64,000 nt of DNA from Ottelia alismoides (GCA_037367405.1 JAZKJV010008883.1:1240001-1304000); one strand, 5' to 3'; shown: positions 11,480-22,446, counted from the first letter of the stretch. The notes: generated by a model not told the origin, from the letters alone. Translations and numbers: made by a program.

Positions 11480-11895
11480 CTCTCACCATTATGGAGGAGG
11501 AAGAAGGGGAGGGGAGAGAGGATGAAGAATGGGAGGGGTCGGCAGGAATGGGACAAGATGGATGAGGAGGAAGGGGAGGGGCGAGCTGGAGGACGAGGAA
11601 AGGGGAGGGGTCGGTGGAGGTGGGACAAGCTGGAGGAGAAAGAAGGGGAGGGGGACGAGCTAGAGGAGGAAGAAGGGGAGGGATCGACGAGTGTGGGGCG
11701 AGATGGAGGAGGAAGAAGGGAAGGGGGACGAGCTGGAGGAGAAAGAAGGGGAGGGGTCAGCAAGCGTGGGGCGAGATGGAGGAGGAAGAAGGGGAGGGGG
11801 AGGCGATAGGCGGGTGTGGTACGAGCTGGAAAAGGAAGAAGGGGAGGGGGAGGTGGTCAGCAGGGAGGGCGGAGGTGGAGGGGCGGGATGGAGGG
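11480..11895. repeat. Purine-rich minisatellite in MULE-2
   Basis: Tandem units of roughly 45-70 bp, like GAGCTGGAGGAGGAAGAAGG plus GGAGGGGTCGGCGAGTGTGG. The plus strand is nearly all purine with repeated GGGGAGGGG. Overlapping open frames (Glu/Gly/Arg-rich on plus, Ser/Pro-rich on minus) are repeat artefacts. Confidence 0.75.
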
Positions 11896-11984
11896 TGTCG
11901 GGTGTTGGAGAAGGGATTTTTTTGTTTTTAATTTTTTAATAGTCATTAGATAGATCATAGTTAGATTAACCCAATTATATGGTT

Positions 11985-12119
11985 GGATTAATGGGAAAAC
12001 TAACGGAGGGTTATGAATGTGAGATGGAGTGACTATCCGGGGTTTCTCGTGTAGTTCACGATTACGCAGGGTTATGATTGTAATTACAAAATTACTCAGG
12101 ATTATGGGTGTAAAATCCC
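11985..12119 (-). repeat. MULE-2 right terminal inverted repeat
   Basis: Reverse complement of the left terminus. Just outside it, 12129-12200 is a more diverged sequence of the same type ending TATAAAATCCC, likely a terminus of an older relative. Confidence 0.85.
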
Positions 12120-12128
12120 TTAGGTTTT

Positions 12129-12350
12129 CAGTGCAATTCATGATTATTTAGGGCTATGTACGTAATAACAAAATTATATAGAATTATGGTATAAAATCCC
12201 GAAAATTATTCATAATCCTTCATTATTTATGAATGCTCATATATATACTGACATATACTTCATCACTGTTGTTTAGTTAGATTGTTCTCAAATTGTAACA
12301 TAGAACCTAGTGAACTGAAGGCCTTAATGTTCCTTTTTTTCTTTAAATAT
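12129..12350. other. Diverged MULE-type terminus, then spacer
   Basis: 12129-12200 resembles the right terminus of MULE-2 (GTAATAACAAAATTATATAG, ending TATAAAATCCC). The remainder to 12350 is AT-rich with no gene. No partner terminus was found. Confidence 0.45.
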
Positions 12351-12359
12351 TATAACTTT

Positions 12360-12607
12360 GGGTAAATTACAAAAAACGGTCCCAACTATACCTCAATTTT
12401 CAATTAGGTTCTCATTTTTCAATTGTAACAAACAAGGGCCTGAACTGTCAACTTAAGGGTTTAACATCGACATATAAGGGTCGTTGAAGCTTATAGAGGA
12501 TCCTATTTGAGTCAAAAACATAAGATCAAGCCCATCTTGGTTACAATTGAAAAATGAGTCTCTTAATTGGGATTGAGGCATAGTTGAGGCCCTTTTTTGT
12601 AATACCC
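12360..12607. mobile_element. 248-bp MULE-type MITE
   Basis: Inverted repeats of about 70 bp: left GGGTAAATTACAAAAAACGG, right end TTTTTTGTAATACCC. Both contain CATTTTTCAATTGTAAC facing inward. A perfect 9-bp duplication TATAACTTT flanks it at 12351-12359 and 12608-12616. No coding capacity. The duplication length places it with Mutator-type elements. Confidence 0.87.
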
Positions 12608-12616
12608 TATAACTTT

Positions 12617-12989
12617 TGTATTGAGGTAGCAAGCAGAAGCAACCCACCTCATGTGCTAGTTGTTATCCGCTCTCAATGATACCATCTAGTTAGCTTCAAC
12701 TAGAAATCACATAACGTCATGGAATTCTAGTTGGCAAATGCATCACGGCAACCAAATACTAAACCAAATCAAAGTTAGATTACCAAAACAATCCCTATTA
12801 ACCTCGGTAGCTATGTTTAGTACATCTGATAAAAGAGGAAGAATGATATCATTATCAAGCATCATATCCTTCAAGGTAAGGAATGAGTGTATATGGAAAA
12901 CAATAGATGCCTCTGCGGAGACTAGCTATCATATTCATCATTCATCGAACCTTTCCTTCCTTCCTCTGAATGATTAGGCATTTGGTACA
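12617..12989. other. 3' flank of the DUF1685 gene
   Basis: Non-coding; would hold the 3' untranslated region and polyadenylation site of the minus-strand gene. A short open frame on plus (12738-12977) is not supported. Confidence 0.5.
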
Positions 12990-15251
12990 TCAATATTGTT
13001 GGCGCGCTGAACAAGCGACGATCTGGGCCCATTGCTTCAATTTTTCCTTCACCTTCTGAGGGTTATCGCCTGGGCACGTCAAATCAATGAAAAAAATCAG
13101 GATATTCATACAATATTTGAGAACCAAACTTATCTTCTTCAAATTAGGCAGCAGTAAACATAATCAAGTCTCCAAAGTCATCATACTTTTCTCTTCCAAA
13201 CATAATATGAAAAGAATGCATGTGGAAATATCAACATTAGAGAAGAGTTCAGAGTTATAAAATGATTTTGGTGTAGTCGCCAACCAAGTTGAAAAACTAG
13301 AGCCATGTAGCTCTTATGTCTAACTACAAAAACATCGCGATCTTAAATCCAACTAATCCCAATTGGATCAATGCAACTTATGTCAGAAACCACCTAGTCT
13401 GCCCATGTGGATGTAGTTCAATCGATTTGAACACCTGATTTTGATAGAAAAGACCGAAGTTTTAGTCTAATGAACTGAATACACTGTGATATTAACATAT
13501 GGATTCTGTTAAGGTCCCTCTGAATTTTATCAGAAGTATTTCTGGATTATAAATGAAACAAAGAAAAAATCTAGTCTATGCCCATTTTTCAGGGATTTTC
13601 CAATTGCGACCCCATGATAATGCATATAATCCACTTGAATACAAGAAGATGGATACATTGAATCCGTGCTATTGATATACTTTATCTAATTTTAGCGTTC
13701 AGAATGCAACGAATGACACGTAGACAAGACAAGGACATATAACATCGAAGGCGACACTCTCATCTCCCTGTGATAAGGCCTAATAATATCAATTTTGGCC
13801 AAATCAGAGATGACCAACTGGTCAAGATCAACATGTTGCTGAAGTGGGGCCTTTTGCTCTGAATCACCACATGATTTCCCATCTCTTTCTATTCCTTCTC
13901 CTTTTAATTACTACCACTTGGTCAAGGTTGAAGGCCCTCTCCTCTAAGTAACCCCTATGCAATTTTTCAATTGTGACATTAAAAAATTTTGTCAGATAAA
14001 TCAAGAGTATATGAGATAGATCAACTCTCATGTACCTAGTTTGAGCCTCTATCTATCTATGTATGTATATATATATATATATATATATATAGAAAATGTC
14101 TGGCATTTCGTAGAAATACTTTAGGCATGGTACATCCTTAGCAGCCACTTGCTGTTAACCATAACCTGCTGGAAATTATTAAGATTATGGCCATCCACTA
14201 GCTTTAGATGGCTAACCCAAACGGCTAACAAGACAAGTTTAAACCAATGCCGACAAGATGGCCCGGTTCAACCGTCGCATCCAACAATGCCTGAAGCCGA
14301 TATTCCAACCAATGAGCTCCATCAGATGCTTCCTAATAATATATCAGCTAAAAAATTTATTTGATATCCCCATCCATAAATACAGACCTCTCATCGCAGA
14401 GGAAACGCCTAAACTGGAGTCAATAGTTGGCAAAATGAATTGCATGTAACTTTTCGTTCAATTGACACATCGATTTTAGATGTGGAAGATTTACAGTAGT
14501 ATATAACAAAAACGATTGTCTTCCTTCCTTCCACAAACAAACTGACGTGCTTTAATTTGAGGCTTCAAACGAAGATCTAACGGGAATATTTAAGAATACT
14601 AGTATATTACTCGTGATAGTTTTGTCGTCAGAACTATACTTGTATCGGTTCAAATGTTGTCATAATGTTGCGAGAAAATCGTTTTCAAGTACAGCTTGAA
14701 AAATCTTCAAAGACTGCAAATATGATGTTCTCAGTTGCTCTGAAAAACGAGCAGAGAAATGCGCGGCAATTTATCGCGTGCTAACTTTTCGAAGAATTTG
14801 AATTTGGAAGAGGTGATTAACAAGAAAAAATCAATTCTGTTTTTAAATATTTACGGGAAAAGGAAGGGACGCAGCTAAATAACTGTGTCCAGTGCATACC
14901 TGGGGTGTAAAAGCAGATCGGGCTCGTCCCTGCGGAGGACACGTCGGAGTCCGACTCCGGCGCGTATTCGGCACGGCGGTTCACCACGTAGCAGAGATCA
15001 AGCGCGGGGAGCGTCTCGAAGAGCTTCGCCGACTCGGAACCGCTCTGTTCCTCTTCCAAGCTGAAGCAGAAGCCGAGATCGATGCAGCCGCGGAGCTCGT
15101 CGAGGTCCTCGGCGGTGATGCTCCGGCAGGGAGTCCCAGAGCGCCGGCGCTCGCGGTGGAGGTCGCGGTGGCGCTGCCAGGACTCCTCGCGGAGGATATC
15201 CGGCGACCAGGACTTGGACTTCACAAGCGGCGGCCTCGGCAACGCCGCCAT
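12990..15251 (-). CDS. DUF1685 family protein, two exons
   Basis: Plant-specific family of unknown function; no enzyme motif is seen. The 143-residue protein is joined from exon 1 (14900-15251) and exon 2 (12990-13069). The splice is GT-AG (donor CAG|GTATGC at 14900/14899, acceptor CCCAG|GC at 13070/13069), phase 1. Exon 1 begins MAALPRPPLVKSKSWSPD, has an Arg-rich segment, then the family core ITAEDLDELRGCIDLGFCF (about 45-63) and ETLPALDLCYVVNR. A serine/acid-rich linker follows, then SPICFYTPG. Exon 2 gives the conserved tail DNPQKVKEKLKQWAQIVACS, ending RQQY. Exon 1 is much more GC-rich than its surroundings. Length and both conserved blocks fit an intact gene. The start is the first ATG, with a TATA box about 75 bases upstream. 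Confidence 0.88.
13070..14899 (-). other. 1.83-kb intron of the DUF1685 gene
   Basis: Bounded by GT on the minus strand at 14899-14898 and AG at 13071-13070. AT-rich, with a TA/TG microsatellite at 14053-14091. Open frames inside (14149-14449) lack domains and are not taken as genes. No transposon with clear termini was seen in it. Confidence 0.8.
14053..14091. repeat. TA-rich microsatellite
   Basis: ATCT and GTAT words passing into a pure TA run at about 14067-14091, inside the DUF1685 intron. Confidence 0.85.
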
Positions 15252-15323
15252 GGCTGACAGGCAGATTGCTATTTGCTCTCGTTTGCTGTAGCGGTTCTGA
15301 GGAAAAAGATGGGTCTTTGTTGG

Positions 15324-15331
15324 TTTATATA
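15324..15331 (-). promoter_or_regulatory. TATA box of the DUF1685 gene
   Basis: Minus strand TATATAAA, about 75 bases upstream of the ATG, leaving room for a start site near 15295 and a short untranslated leader. Confidence 0.6.
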
Positions 15332-15339
15332 CCGGGAGA

Positions 15340-18300
15340 ACTTTCCTTTTTTTCCCACTTATTGGATGGAAGTCCTCTTTTTTTGTGGAGCGATTCCCCC
15401 TAATGTCGTATTATTTTTCACTCCTCAAAGTAGGAAGGAAAGTAGGGGATTGCCTTCTAAATTGCCAATTTACGTATATGGAATCAGATTTGGGGAGGGG
15501 GCTGTTGTGAGTTGTGTTAAGTGCAGTTGGTTGTCCTCGTCATGGTCCCTCTGTTCCCGCCTTTATTATATTTCCCATGTGTTGGCTTGAATACCTAATG
15601 GTGGTGTTACCGCCTACGCTGCCTTGAGTTTTTGCCGTGGGATGCGGGTCTACATGGTAAGACAATGGGATTTAATATTAATCACCATGACACAGCCAAA
15701 ATGTGGCTAATTACGGACTTGGTATCTAATGGACCTGATTTTGTTAAGAATCATTGAAACACAATCCAAAAGGAATTGGGGATGCATCTTCTTGCACGTC
15801 TCCCATCAATCTCTTGGTAATAGTTCTTTTAGGTAAATTTGGAAGGTCGTGCGCAAACACAATGAGCACGTTTGGTTTGGAGGTTTTTTTTGACACGTTA
15901 TAACCCGCCTTAAAATGTGTTATTTGATGGATAACATGTTTTCTGTTTTTGTGTTTGGATTGGGGGGTTTTACTGTTGAAGGGGTTTTTTGTTATGTAAT
16001 TGTATTGAAGTTTGGAAAAATGATTATAAGTTGAGTATTTTATAATTTTTAAATGACAAGATGGTATACTATAATATTTTTTGTTGTAATGGATGCAATA
16101 AAAATGAGTGATTTGATGCATTAAATGAGAGATTGCGGTTTTGGAGTGGCTCCACAAGATGGAGAATAAAAGATAAATGAAAGGACCCACATGTTGGAAA
16201 TGGAGGTTTTGGAGGAAAATCTTAAGAAAAATCCTCCTTAAATGGAGATAACCCAAATTTTGTGAAGTAACCCTCAATCCAATAGATTTTTGAGGGAGGG
16301 AAAGTTGAGAACCGAATGAATCCTTTGAAAAATTATCACCTAAAATGTTTAAATAGTTTAAATTTTTTATATTTTTAGCAAAATGGTAAAACTTTTCTAA
16401 GGGCGCGTAAACCATTTGAGCCTCGCGTTAGTTTGGGAATTATATTGATTTTTGCATGCTAATTCTTATGCGGTTGTATTAATTCATTTTTTATTGGGTA
16501 GATTTGGTAGGTTAGAAATTGAAACATATAATCCTTACATTTTTCCTTTGATAAAAAAACAACTCAAGAATAAGATGTACATAATAAGTGTTCAGTCCCT
16601 TTCATTGTTATTTTTTTTAAAGATGTAAAGTTCTTGCATTTTATAAATATTCTTGGATGTAATATATTCTTATTTTTAACGTTATAAATAAACAAGATAT
16701 ATGGATATATTTTCTGAGTCAATTAACACCTTAGATATATAGTTCATTACGATATATTCTTTTAAATAAAGTATCATATATTACAGTTTATAGTTGTCCT
16801 CATTGCATGATCCACTTACTTTAGGATTGGATAGTGGCATCACTTTTACTTCTAGATAAAGAATTGTTTTCCTTTCTTCTATATATTTGCTTCTAACCAT
16901 TTCATTTGTTTTCCGGTTGTTGCAACATTTTCATCGGAGTTGTCTCTTCTATACCAGCAAGTTGGTGTGCATATGAGGATATATGAGATTGTATGATCTC
17001 TCGAACGAATTATACAGGTTCGTTGAACTGAAAGACATGAGCCCACTAATGAGATATTGGGAATAAAACAAATTCCATTAATGATAGTCTTGTTTGGGTA
17101 ACAAACAAGAATTTGAAAGTATGATATATGCTTTTGGAAAGCATATGATTAATACTATCACCAAATGAGCGATAGAGAAATTTACTCATAAACCTTGAGG
17201 AGGACAGTCAAATAAGGATTTGGACTTCATGTTTAATCATGGTCTTTCAGTATATAGAATGTATGAGTATTGAGAATACTCAAGGGTGATGCTATTTTAG
17301 ATGGTTGCATACCATGATGCTTCAATTCAAAGGGATAGACGAAATCATGTAGATTTTAGTGATTCCATTTTGTGGCTATATGGTTGAGAATTAACTAAAT
17401 TAAATCTCAAATCATACAACCTGTTTCTTGATCTGAATGATTGGAGAAATGAAAATGGATGCGAAATGATTCAGAGAAATGGTTATAAATGGATCCAAAT
17501 GGAAATGCCAAAAATGATTTAAATCTCGACATGAGATGTGATCTTAATATCAAGCAACTATACATCTTCTGCACAATATCGCTGACCCTATCTCCAAATA
17601 TCCACGGATGCCGCATGTAAATCTTAATTCGATTAGGATTAATACATTAAGAGATCGATCACTATTAATTTTGATTGTAATGATGTGTGAAAGTGATTCA
17701 CACGTGTGGAAATAGTGATTAATATGAATGGTGATTCATAATAATCAATTATACGAATTTTATTCACATCAATTTAAAGGACTTGTGTATGAATATGACT
17801 CGTACAATCAATATTAATATGAATAGGATTCACATTGAGTACTAAAAAATGTAGGATTTACATTTAGTTATGGATAATGAATTTGATTCAATTTTTTCAA
17901 AGGTTATTTATTATTTATCATAAAATAATTATGAATTTTTTGATGAATATTTGAAACTAAATTTTATTTCAAATAGAATTAGGATTAAATAAAGAGGAGA
18001 GAGAATGGAAGTTGTTCTCCAACAACTTCCATCCATGAGAGTCGTTCACATGGAGTAATATTCCATGGTATATGTCCATGATGTCTATTTTATTTCTTTA
18101 TTTTATGATAGTCATCATCTTTCCTAATTCTAATTGAAATAGGACTGCAACACTCAATTCAAGGAATAGGATTGTCATCTTGGTCGTCCATTCTCCTATA
18201 AAAGAAGAGGCATGAGTTCTTTTAATTGCTTCCAAGACCATAGAATTGAGAATTCCTTTCATAGAAAAAAAATCTATGACCGTTTATCATATTTCCCTCT

Positions 18301-18790
18301 TCTGCATGGTCGCATCCTCTTTCCATCTCCTCCCATTGAGCTACCTAATCTTGTGAGGAGGATCGTCTTCTTCGAAGGAGGATTTTGTAAGACAAAATAT
18401 GGAGTATCGATCCTATTAAGATCATCTTGGACATAGACATCAAGAAGAGAGTACCTTCTCTCTAGTTTGGGAGATGTATATTGGTCATGTCCATGCATGC
18501 AGGTATTACTCTGTTGGATTGGATTGAAGTTAGGATGTCTCTTACTTTGACGGGTAAGGATCATATTCATGCTTCAGAGGTATTTTCCCTTATCTCGTAC
18601 GGATGGTAAAATGGTCCAGAAATTGTTTCCGGTATCAAGTGGTTTCGCTTTATAATTTTTTATTTTTATGCTACCTATGCAACTCATATGATGAGTCTAT
18701 TTATTTGAATTGGATCCAGATTTCTTATGCATACTTGATGTATGAGGCTAATTACCTCCTTTCATAATTATCCAATGAAGTACTAATATA
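15340..18790. other. AT-rich intergenic DNA, no gene recognised
   Basis: A 223-codon minus-strand frame at 15744-16415 is low-complexity and unlike a protein. The region 17090-18650 has a TATA-like CTATAAAAGAAGAGGC near 18195 and GGTATCAAGTGG near 18630, weakly like the TATA and primer site of a Copia LTR; I regard that as unproven. Otherwise I see dispersed AT-rich sequence only. Confidence 0.4.
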
Positions 18791-18796
18791 TATATA

Positions 18797-19187
18797 AGGT
18801 AAAATGGGGGTTGCCCCCATGGGGGGAGCTAACTTGGCTCCCCTCGCGCCATTCCGTCCGTTTTTTTTATTTTTTTTTGAAAAATTTCTTTCGTAAATTT
18901 TCATTAATATATACATATATATGTCCTCAAATTTTCACGCGAAACAGATATTCCTACGACCTCCATCTAGAAGGGTCATTTTTTAGCAGTTATGTTACCT
19001 TTAAAAAATGGTTGTCTTGATGGAGGCTGCAGGAGTCTCTATTTCGCAGAAATTTGAATAGCATGATATAGGAATATAGTGATGAATATTCACGGAAGAA
19101 ATTTTCAAAAAAAAAATAAAAAAAACAGGTGAAATGACGTAGGGGGAGCCAAGTTAGCTCTCCCTAGGGGACAACCCCATTTAACCC
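18797..19187. repeat. Palindromic unit 1
   Basis: Starts GGTAAAATGGGGGTTGCCCC and ends GGGGACAACCCCATTTAACCC. The terminal mini-hairpin is GGAGCTAACTTGGCTCC. Confidence 0.85.
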
Positions 19188-19197
19188 ATATATATAT

Positions 19198-19607
19198 GGG
19201 TAAAATGTATATGCCCCTAGGGGGAGCTAACTTAGCTCCCTCGTCTTATTTTTTGCATTTTTTTTATTTTTTTTTGAAAATAAAAATCATGTAAATTCAT
19301 TATTATATCTTTATATTATGTCATTCAAATTTCATGAGAAACAGAGACTCCTATGACCTCCATCCAGACATGGTCGATTTCAAAAATCCTGGGACCGTTA
19401 AAAAATGACTGTCTGGATGAAGGCCATAGGAGAGTCTGTTTCACACGAAATTTTTATGATATAATATAGGGATATAGTGATGAATATTCACAGAAAAAAA
19501 TTTCAAAAAAATAAAAAATAAAAAATTTCAAAAAAATAAAAAAATGGACAAAATGGGGTGAGGGGAACTAAGTTAGCTCCCCCTAGGGGGCAACACCCAT
19601 TTTACCC
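19198..19607. repeat. Palindromic unit 2
   Basis: Starts GGGTAAAATGTATATGCCCC and ends GGGGGCAACACCCATTTTACC. The mini-hairpin is GGAGCTAACTTAGCTCC on the left and GGAACTAAGTTAGCTCC on the right. Confidence 0.85.
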
Positions 19608-19628
19608 TATATTATATATATATATATA

Positions 19629-20008
19629 GGGTAAAATGTGTATGCCCCTTAGGGGAAGCTAACTTAGCTCCCTCCGCCTCATTTTTCACTTATTTTTTTT
19701 ATTTTTTTGAAAATAAAAATTATGTAAATTCATTATTATATCCCTATATTATGTCATTCAAATTTCATGCGAAACATAAACTCCTACGACCTCCATCCAG
19801 ACATGGTCATTTTAAAAATCCTGTAATCGTTAAAAATGATTGTCTGGATGGAAGCCGTAGGAGTCTCTGTTTCACACAAAATTTGAATAACATAATATAG
19901 GGATACAATGATGAAGATTCACGGAAAAAATTTTCAAAAAAATAAAAAATAGAGAAAATGAGGTGGGGGAGCTAAGTTAGCTCCCCCTAGGGGCAACCCC
20001 ATTTTCCT
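19629..20008. repeat. Palindromic unit 3
   Basis: Starts GGGTAAAATGTGTATGCCCC. The right arm runs to CAACCCCATTTTCCTC, where it joins unit 4 with no TA run of the usual kind. Confidence 0.8.
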
Positions 20009-20009
20009 C

Positions 20010-20330
20010 ATATCCGCCCCTCATTTTGGCGTCATTTTTTTCTTTTTTTTGAAAAATATCACCATGTATATTCATACCTATATCCCTCCTATATGACATT
20101 CGAATTTCGTCAGAAACAGAGACTCCTACGGCCTCGATCGAGATAGTGTCGATTTAACAAATCCTGTTACCGTTAAAAATGAATGTCTGGATGGAGGCCG
20201 TAGGAGTCTCTATTTCCGACGAATTTCGAATGGCATATAGGAGGGATATATGGATGAATATACATGATGACATTTTTTCAAAAAAATAAAAAAATGCTGA
20301 AAAGGCGCGGGGGCAACCCCATTAATCTCA
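20010..20330. repeat. Palindromic unit 4, left end reduced
   Basis: Shares the core arms but lacks the full left terminus with its mini-hairpin; ends GGGGGCAACCCCATTAATCTC. Abuts unit 3. Confidence 0.8.
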
Positions 20331-20344
20331 TATATGTATATATA

Positions 20345-20725
20345 GGGTAAAATGTGTATGTCCCCTAGGGGGAGCTAACTTATCTCCTTGCACCCCATTT
20401 TCACATATTTTTTATTTTTTTAAAATAAAAAAATATGTAAATTCATTATTATATTCCTATATTATGTCATTCAAATTTCATGCAAAACAGAGACTCCTAC
20501 AGCCTCCATCCAGATAGGGTCGATTTAAAAAATCCTGAGATCGTTAAAAAATGACTGTCTGGATGGAGGCCGTAGGAGTCTCTATTTCACATAAAATTTG
20601 AATGACATAATATAGGGATATAGTGATGAATATTCACGAAAAAAATTTTCAAAAAATAGAAAAAATGGGAGAAAATAGGGTGGGGGGAGCCAAGTTAGCT
20701 CCCCTAGGGGGCAGCCCCATTTTAC

Positions 20726-20727
<2 letters not shown>
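20345..20727. repeat. Palindromic unit 5
   Basis: Starts GGGTAAAATGTGTATGTCCC and ends GGGGGCAGCCCCATTTTACC. Followed by a long TA run at 20728-20764. Confidence 0.85.

Positions 20728-20764
<37 letters not shown>
20728..20764. repeat. TA microsatellite
   Basis: An almost pure TA run separating unit 5 from the 1.64-kb element; a matching run follows that element at 22409-22443. Confidence 0.9.
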
Positions 20765-20766
<2 letters not shown>

Positions 20767-21039
20767 ATATCTTTCAAATGAGACATGGTCCTTCCATCCA
20801 TAAGGAAGGCCAACGATCTCTGCCATCCGTAATTGATCGTATGGTTGTTATTAATGGCATGGTAAAATTATTTATAAATTAAGCAAAAACCTATTTTTGT
20901 CTTTATACATTATCTAAATATAGTATGTAACCACCTCAATTACATCCTCCATTAATGTCACCTTAATTGGTTATTCAAATTAAGAAACCTATATTATGGC
21001 ATGTTGAATAATTAGGTTGTCTCCCATGTTTACGGATGG

Positions 21040-21264
21040 ATGTTGACGGGCATCAACACCGCCAAGAGCTTCGACGCTGCTGTGATCTACAATGAAGGAA
21101 GACGTGGTTGCATGAACATGTGGGTATCCATTTCCTTAATTTTCATGTTTTCTATTGATTCTGAAATGTTGATTACTGATTTTGGATTCTTTACGGAAGT
21201 GGGTTTGGATCTTTTGGAGTATTATCATTACTTTTGTTTTATTTTTTTGTTTATGTGCCGTTGA
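21040..21264 (+). pseudogene. Unrecognised exon-like fragment in the 1.64-kb element
   Basis: An open frame whose first 27 codons (TGINTAKSFDAAVIYNEGRR...) are GC-richer and more protein-like than the rest, which turns hydrophobic and AT-rich. The boundary is a GT-containing ATGTGGGTATCC near 21117-21128, as if an exon ended there. I do not recognise the protein. It may be a captured host gene piece or a decayed transposon gene. Confidence 0.35.
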
Positions 21265-21399
21265 TCTTTTTTGTGTTTAGGTTAGTGAGTTGTTGAGATT
21301 TTTTGATGATAATGACCTTTCTCCATAATGTTGATCTTTTTTGTGTTTAGGTTAGTGAGTTGTTGAGATTTTTTTGATGATAATGACCTTTCTCCAGAA
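21260..21399 (+). repeat. 70-bp tandem duplication
   Basis: Two nearly identical copies begin GTTGATCTTTTTTGTGTTTA at 21260 and 21330. Each carries a splice-acceptor-like TTTGTGTTTAG|GTTAG followed by GATGATAATGACCTTTCTCC. Confidence 0.9.
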
Positions 21400-21458
21400 T
21401 GTCTTGATGGAGTACCATATTTTTTGAAGCCTGATGGTGTTTCTATCCCATCAATATT

Positions 21459-21626
21459 GATACAAACGACGACGTCACGGATGATAATGATCTTCCCGAA
21501 ACCAGATTTTTAGCATCATGCGCAACGTCATTGGCAAGGAAGAAGTCGATGGCACGTGTAGTTCCATGGAATGACGTTGCGGCTCTCCGGGAAGACTTTC
21601 ATACAAAGGACGACGACAACACGTAG
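21459..21626 (+). pseudogene. Unrecognised C-terminal coding fragment
   Basis: A 55-residue open stretch, acidic then basic, containing [14 protein letters not shown] and ARVVPWNDVAALREDF, ending DDDNT before a stop at 21624-21626. An upstream frame (about 21377-21460, [14 protein letters not shown]) is protein-like but in a different phase, implying a frame lesion or a missed splice. No family is recognised. Confidence 0.35.
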
Positions 21627-22405
21627 ATCGGATGGTGATGCATGTACACGGTATTGTAACCAGTCCTGGATGAAGAACGATTCACAGTTTTATACAATAT
21701 TGATGTGTACTGTACAATATTAATGTGTATTATACAATTTTGATTTGTATTATACATATTCCTGATGTATTTTTACAAAACAAATGGTTGCGAATGAAAA
21801 TTATAGTTTTTTTATAAATCTTGTATATATTGACGTGCATTGCATATTTTGGATGTGCATTGTACATTTTAGAAGTGTTTTATACAAATTTGGTTTGTAT
21901 ATTTGCATTAATTAAGCGTCAATGACTACCGTATTTTTACAAATAACCATACAAATTTTATTATGCAAAAATCATACAATCGTTACAAAGAACCATACAT
22001 TAATTACTAACAAGATTTGTATTTTACAAAAAACCATGCAAAATTTACAAATAATGGATGACTTTTTGAATAAACAACGGATTCTACAAAAAACATACAA
22101 TCGTTACAAAAGGAACCTTGAATTATGCAAAAAAATGCGTGAGGATACAAACATATGCCCCAGATAATATCGCCTATCACAAAACTAGATACTTTTTAAA
22201 TATGGTATTGCAAAAAATACCAAAAATTAAACTAGCTAAATTTAGTATTTCGAAATATTAATTAATGTGCATAATTAATGCAAAAGTTGATGACCAAAAT
22301 ACCCTTTTGGGCAACAAAATTGAAGGTGCCGTTGGATTTGAATCCGATGGTCTAGATCGTTGGCCTTCCTTAGGGATGGAAGGACCAAGTCTCATTTGAA
22401 AGGCC

Positions 22406-22443
<38 letters not shown>

Positions 22444-22446
<3 letters not shown>

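Larger units (their letters stand above)
10188..12119. mobile_element. Pack-MULE carrying a CYP73A fragment (MULE-2)
   Basis: Inverted termini of about 100-130 bp: left GGGATTTTTATACCCATAAT at 10188, right end ATTATGGGTGTAAAATCCC at 12119. A perfect 9-bp direct duplication TTAGGTTTT flanks it (10179-10187 and 12120-12128). The cargo is a minus-strand cytochrome P450 fragment (10562-11445) followed by a purine-rich minisatellite (11480-11895). No transposase is present. Inverted repeats, 9-bp duplication and captured host gene sequence together define a Pack-MULE. The first bases match those of MULE-1 (GGGATTTTTAT). Confidence 0.9.
20765..22408. mobile_element. 1.64-kb terminal-inverted-repeat element, unclassified
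   Basis: Inverted termini of at least 60 bp: left GGATATCTTTCAAATGAGAC at 20765, right GTCTCATTTGAAAGGCCCCC to 22408. The blocks GGTCCTTCCATCC and AAGGAAGGCCAACGATCT occur in both. It sits in TA repeats on both sides, so a duplication cannot be read. The interior has exon-like pieces (21040-21120, 21398-21626), a 70-bp tandem duplication, and AT-rich short repeats (21690-22130) built from TGTACAATATTGATGTGTA and TTACAAAAAACCATACAA-like words. No transposase is recognised. Confidence 0.8.

Noticed and set aside
15744..16415. 223-codon minus-strand frame
   Set aside because: Composition is Lys/Asn/His/Ile/Ser-rich without a domain. The DNA looks like a non-coding AT-rich repeat; I looked for inverted termini around it and found none that pair well.
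17090..18650. Possible Copia LTR with TATA-like and primer-like words
   Set aside because: Only a 7-base run matches the primer site and no LTR ends or second copy could be found.
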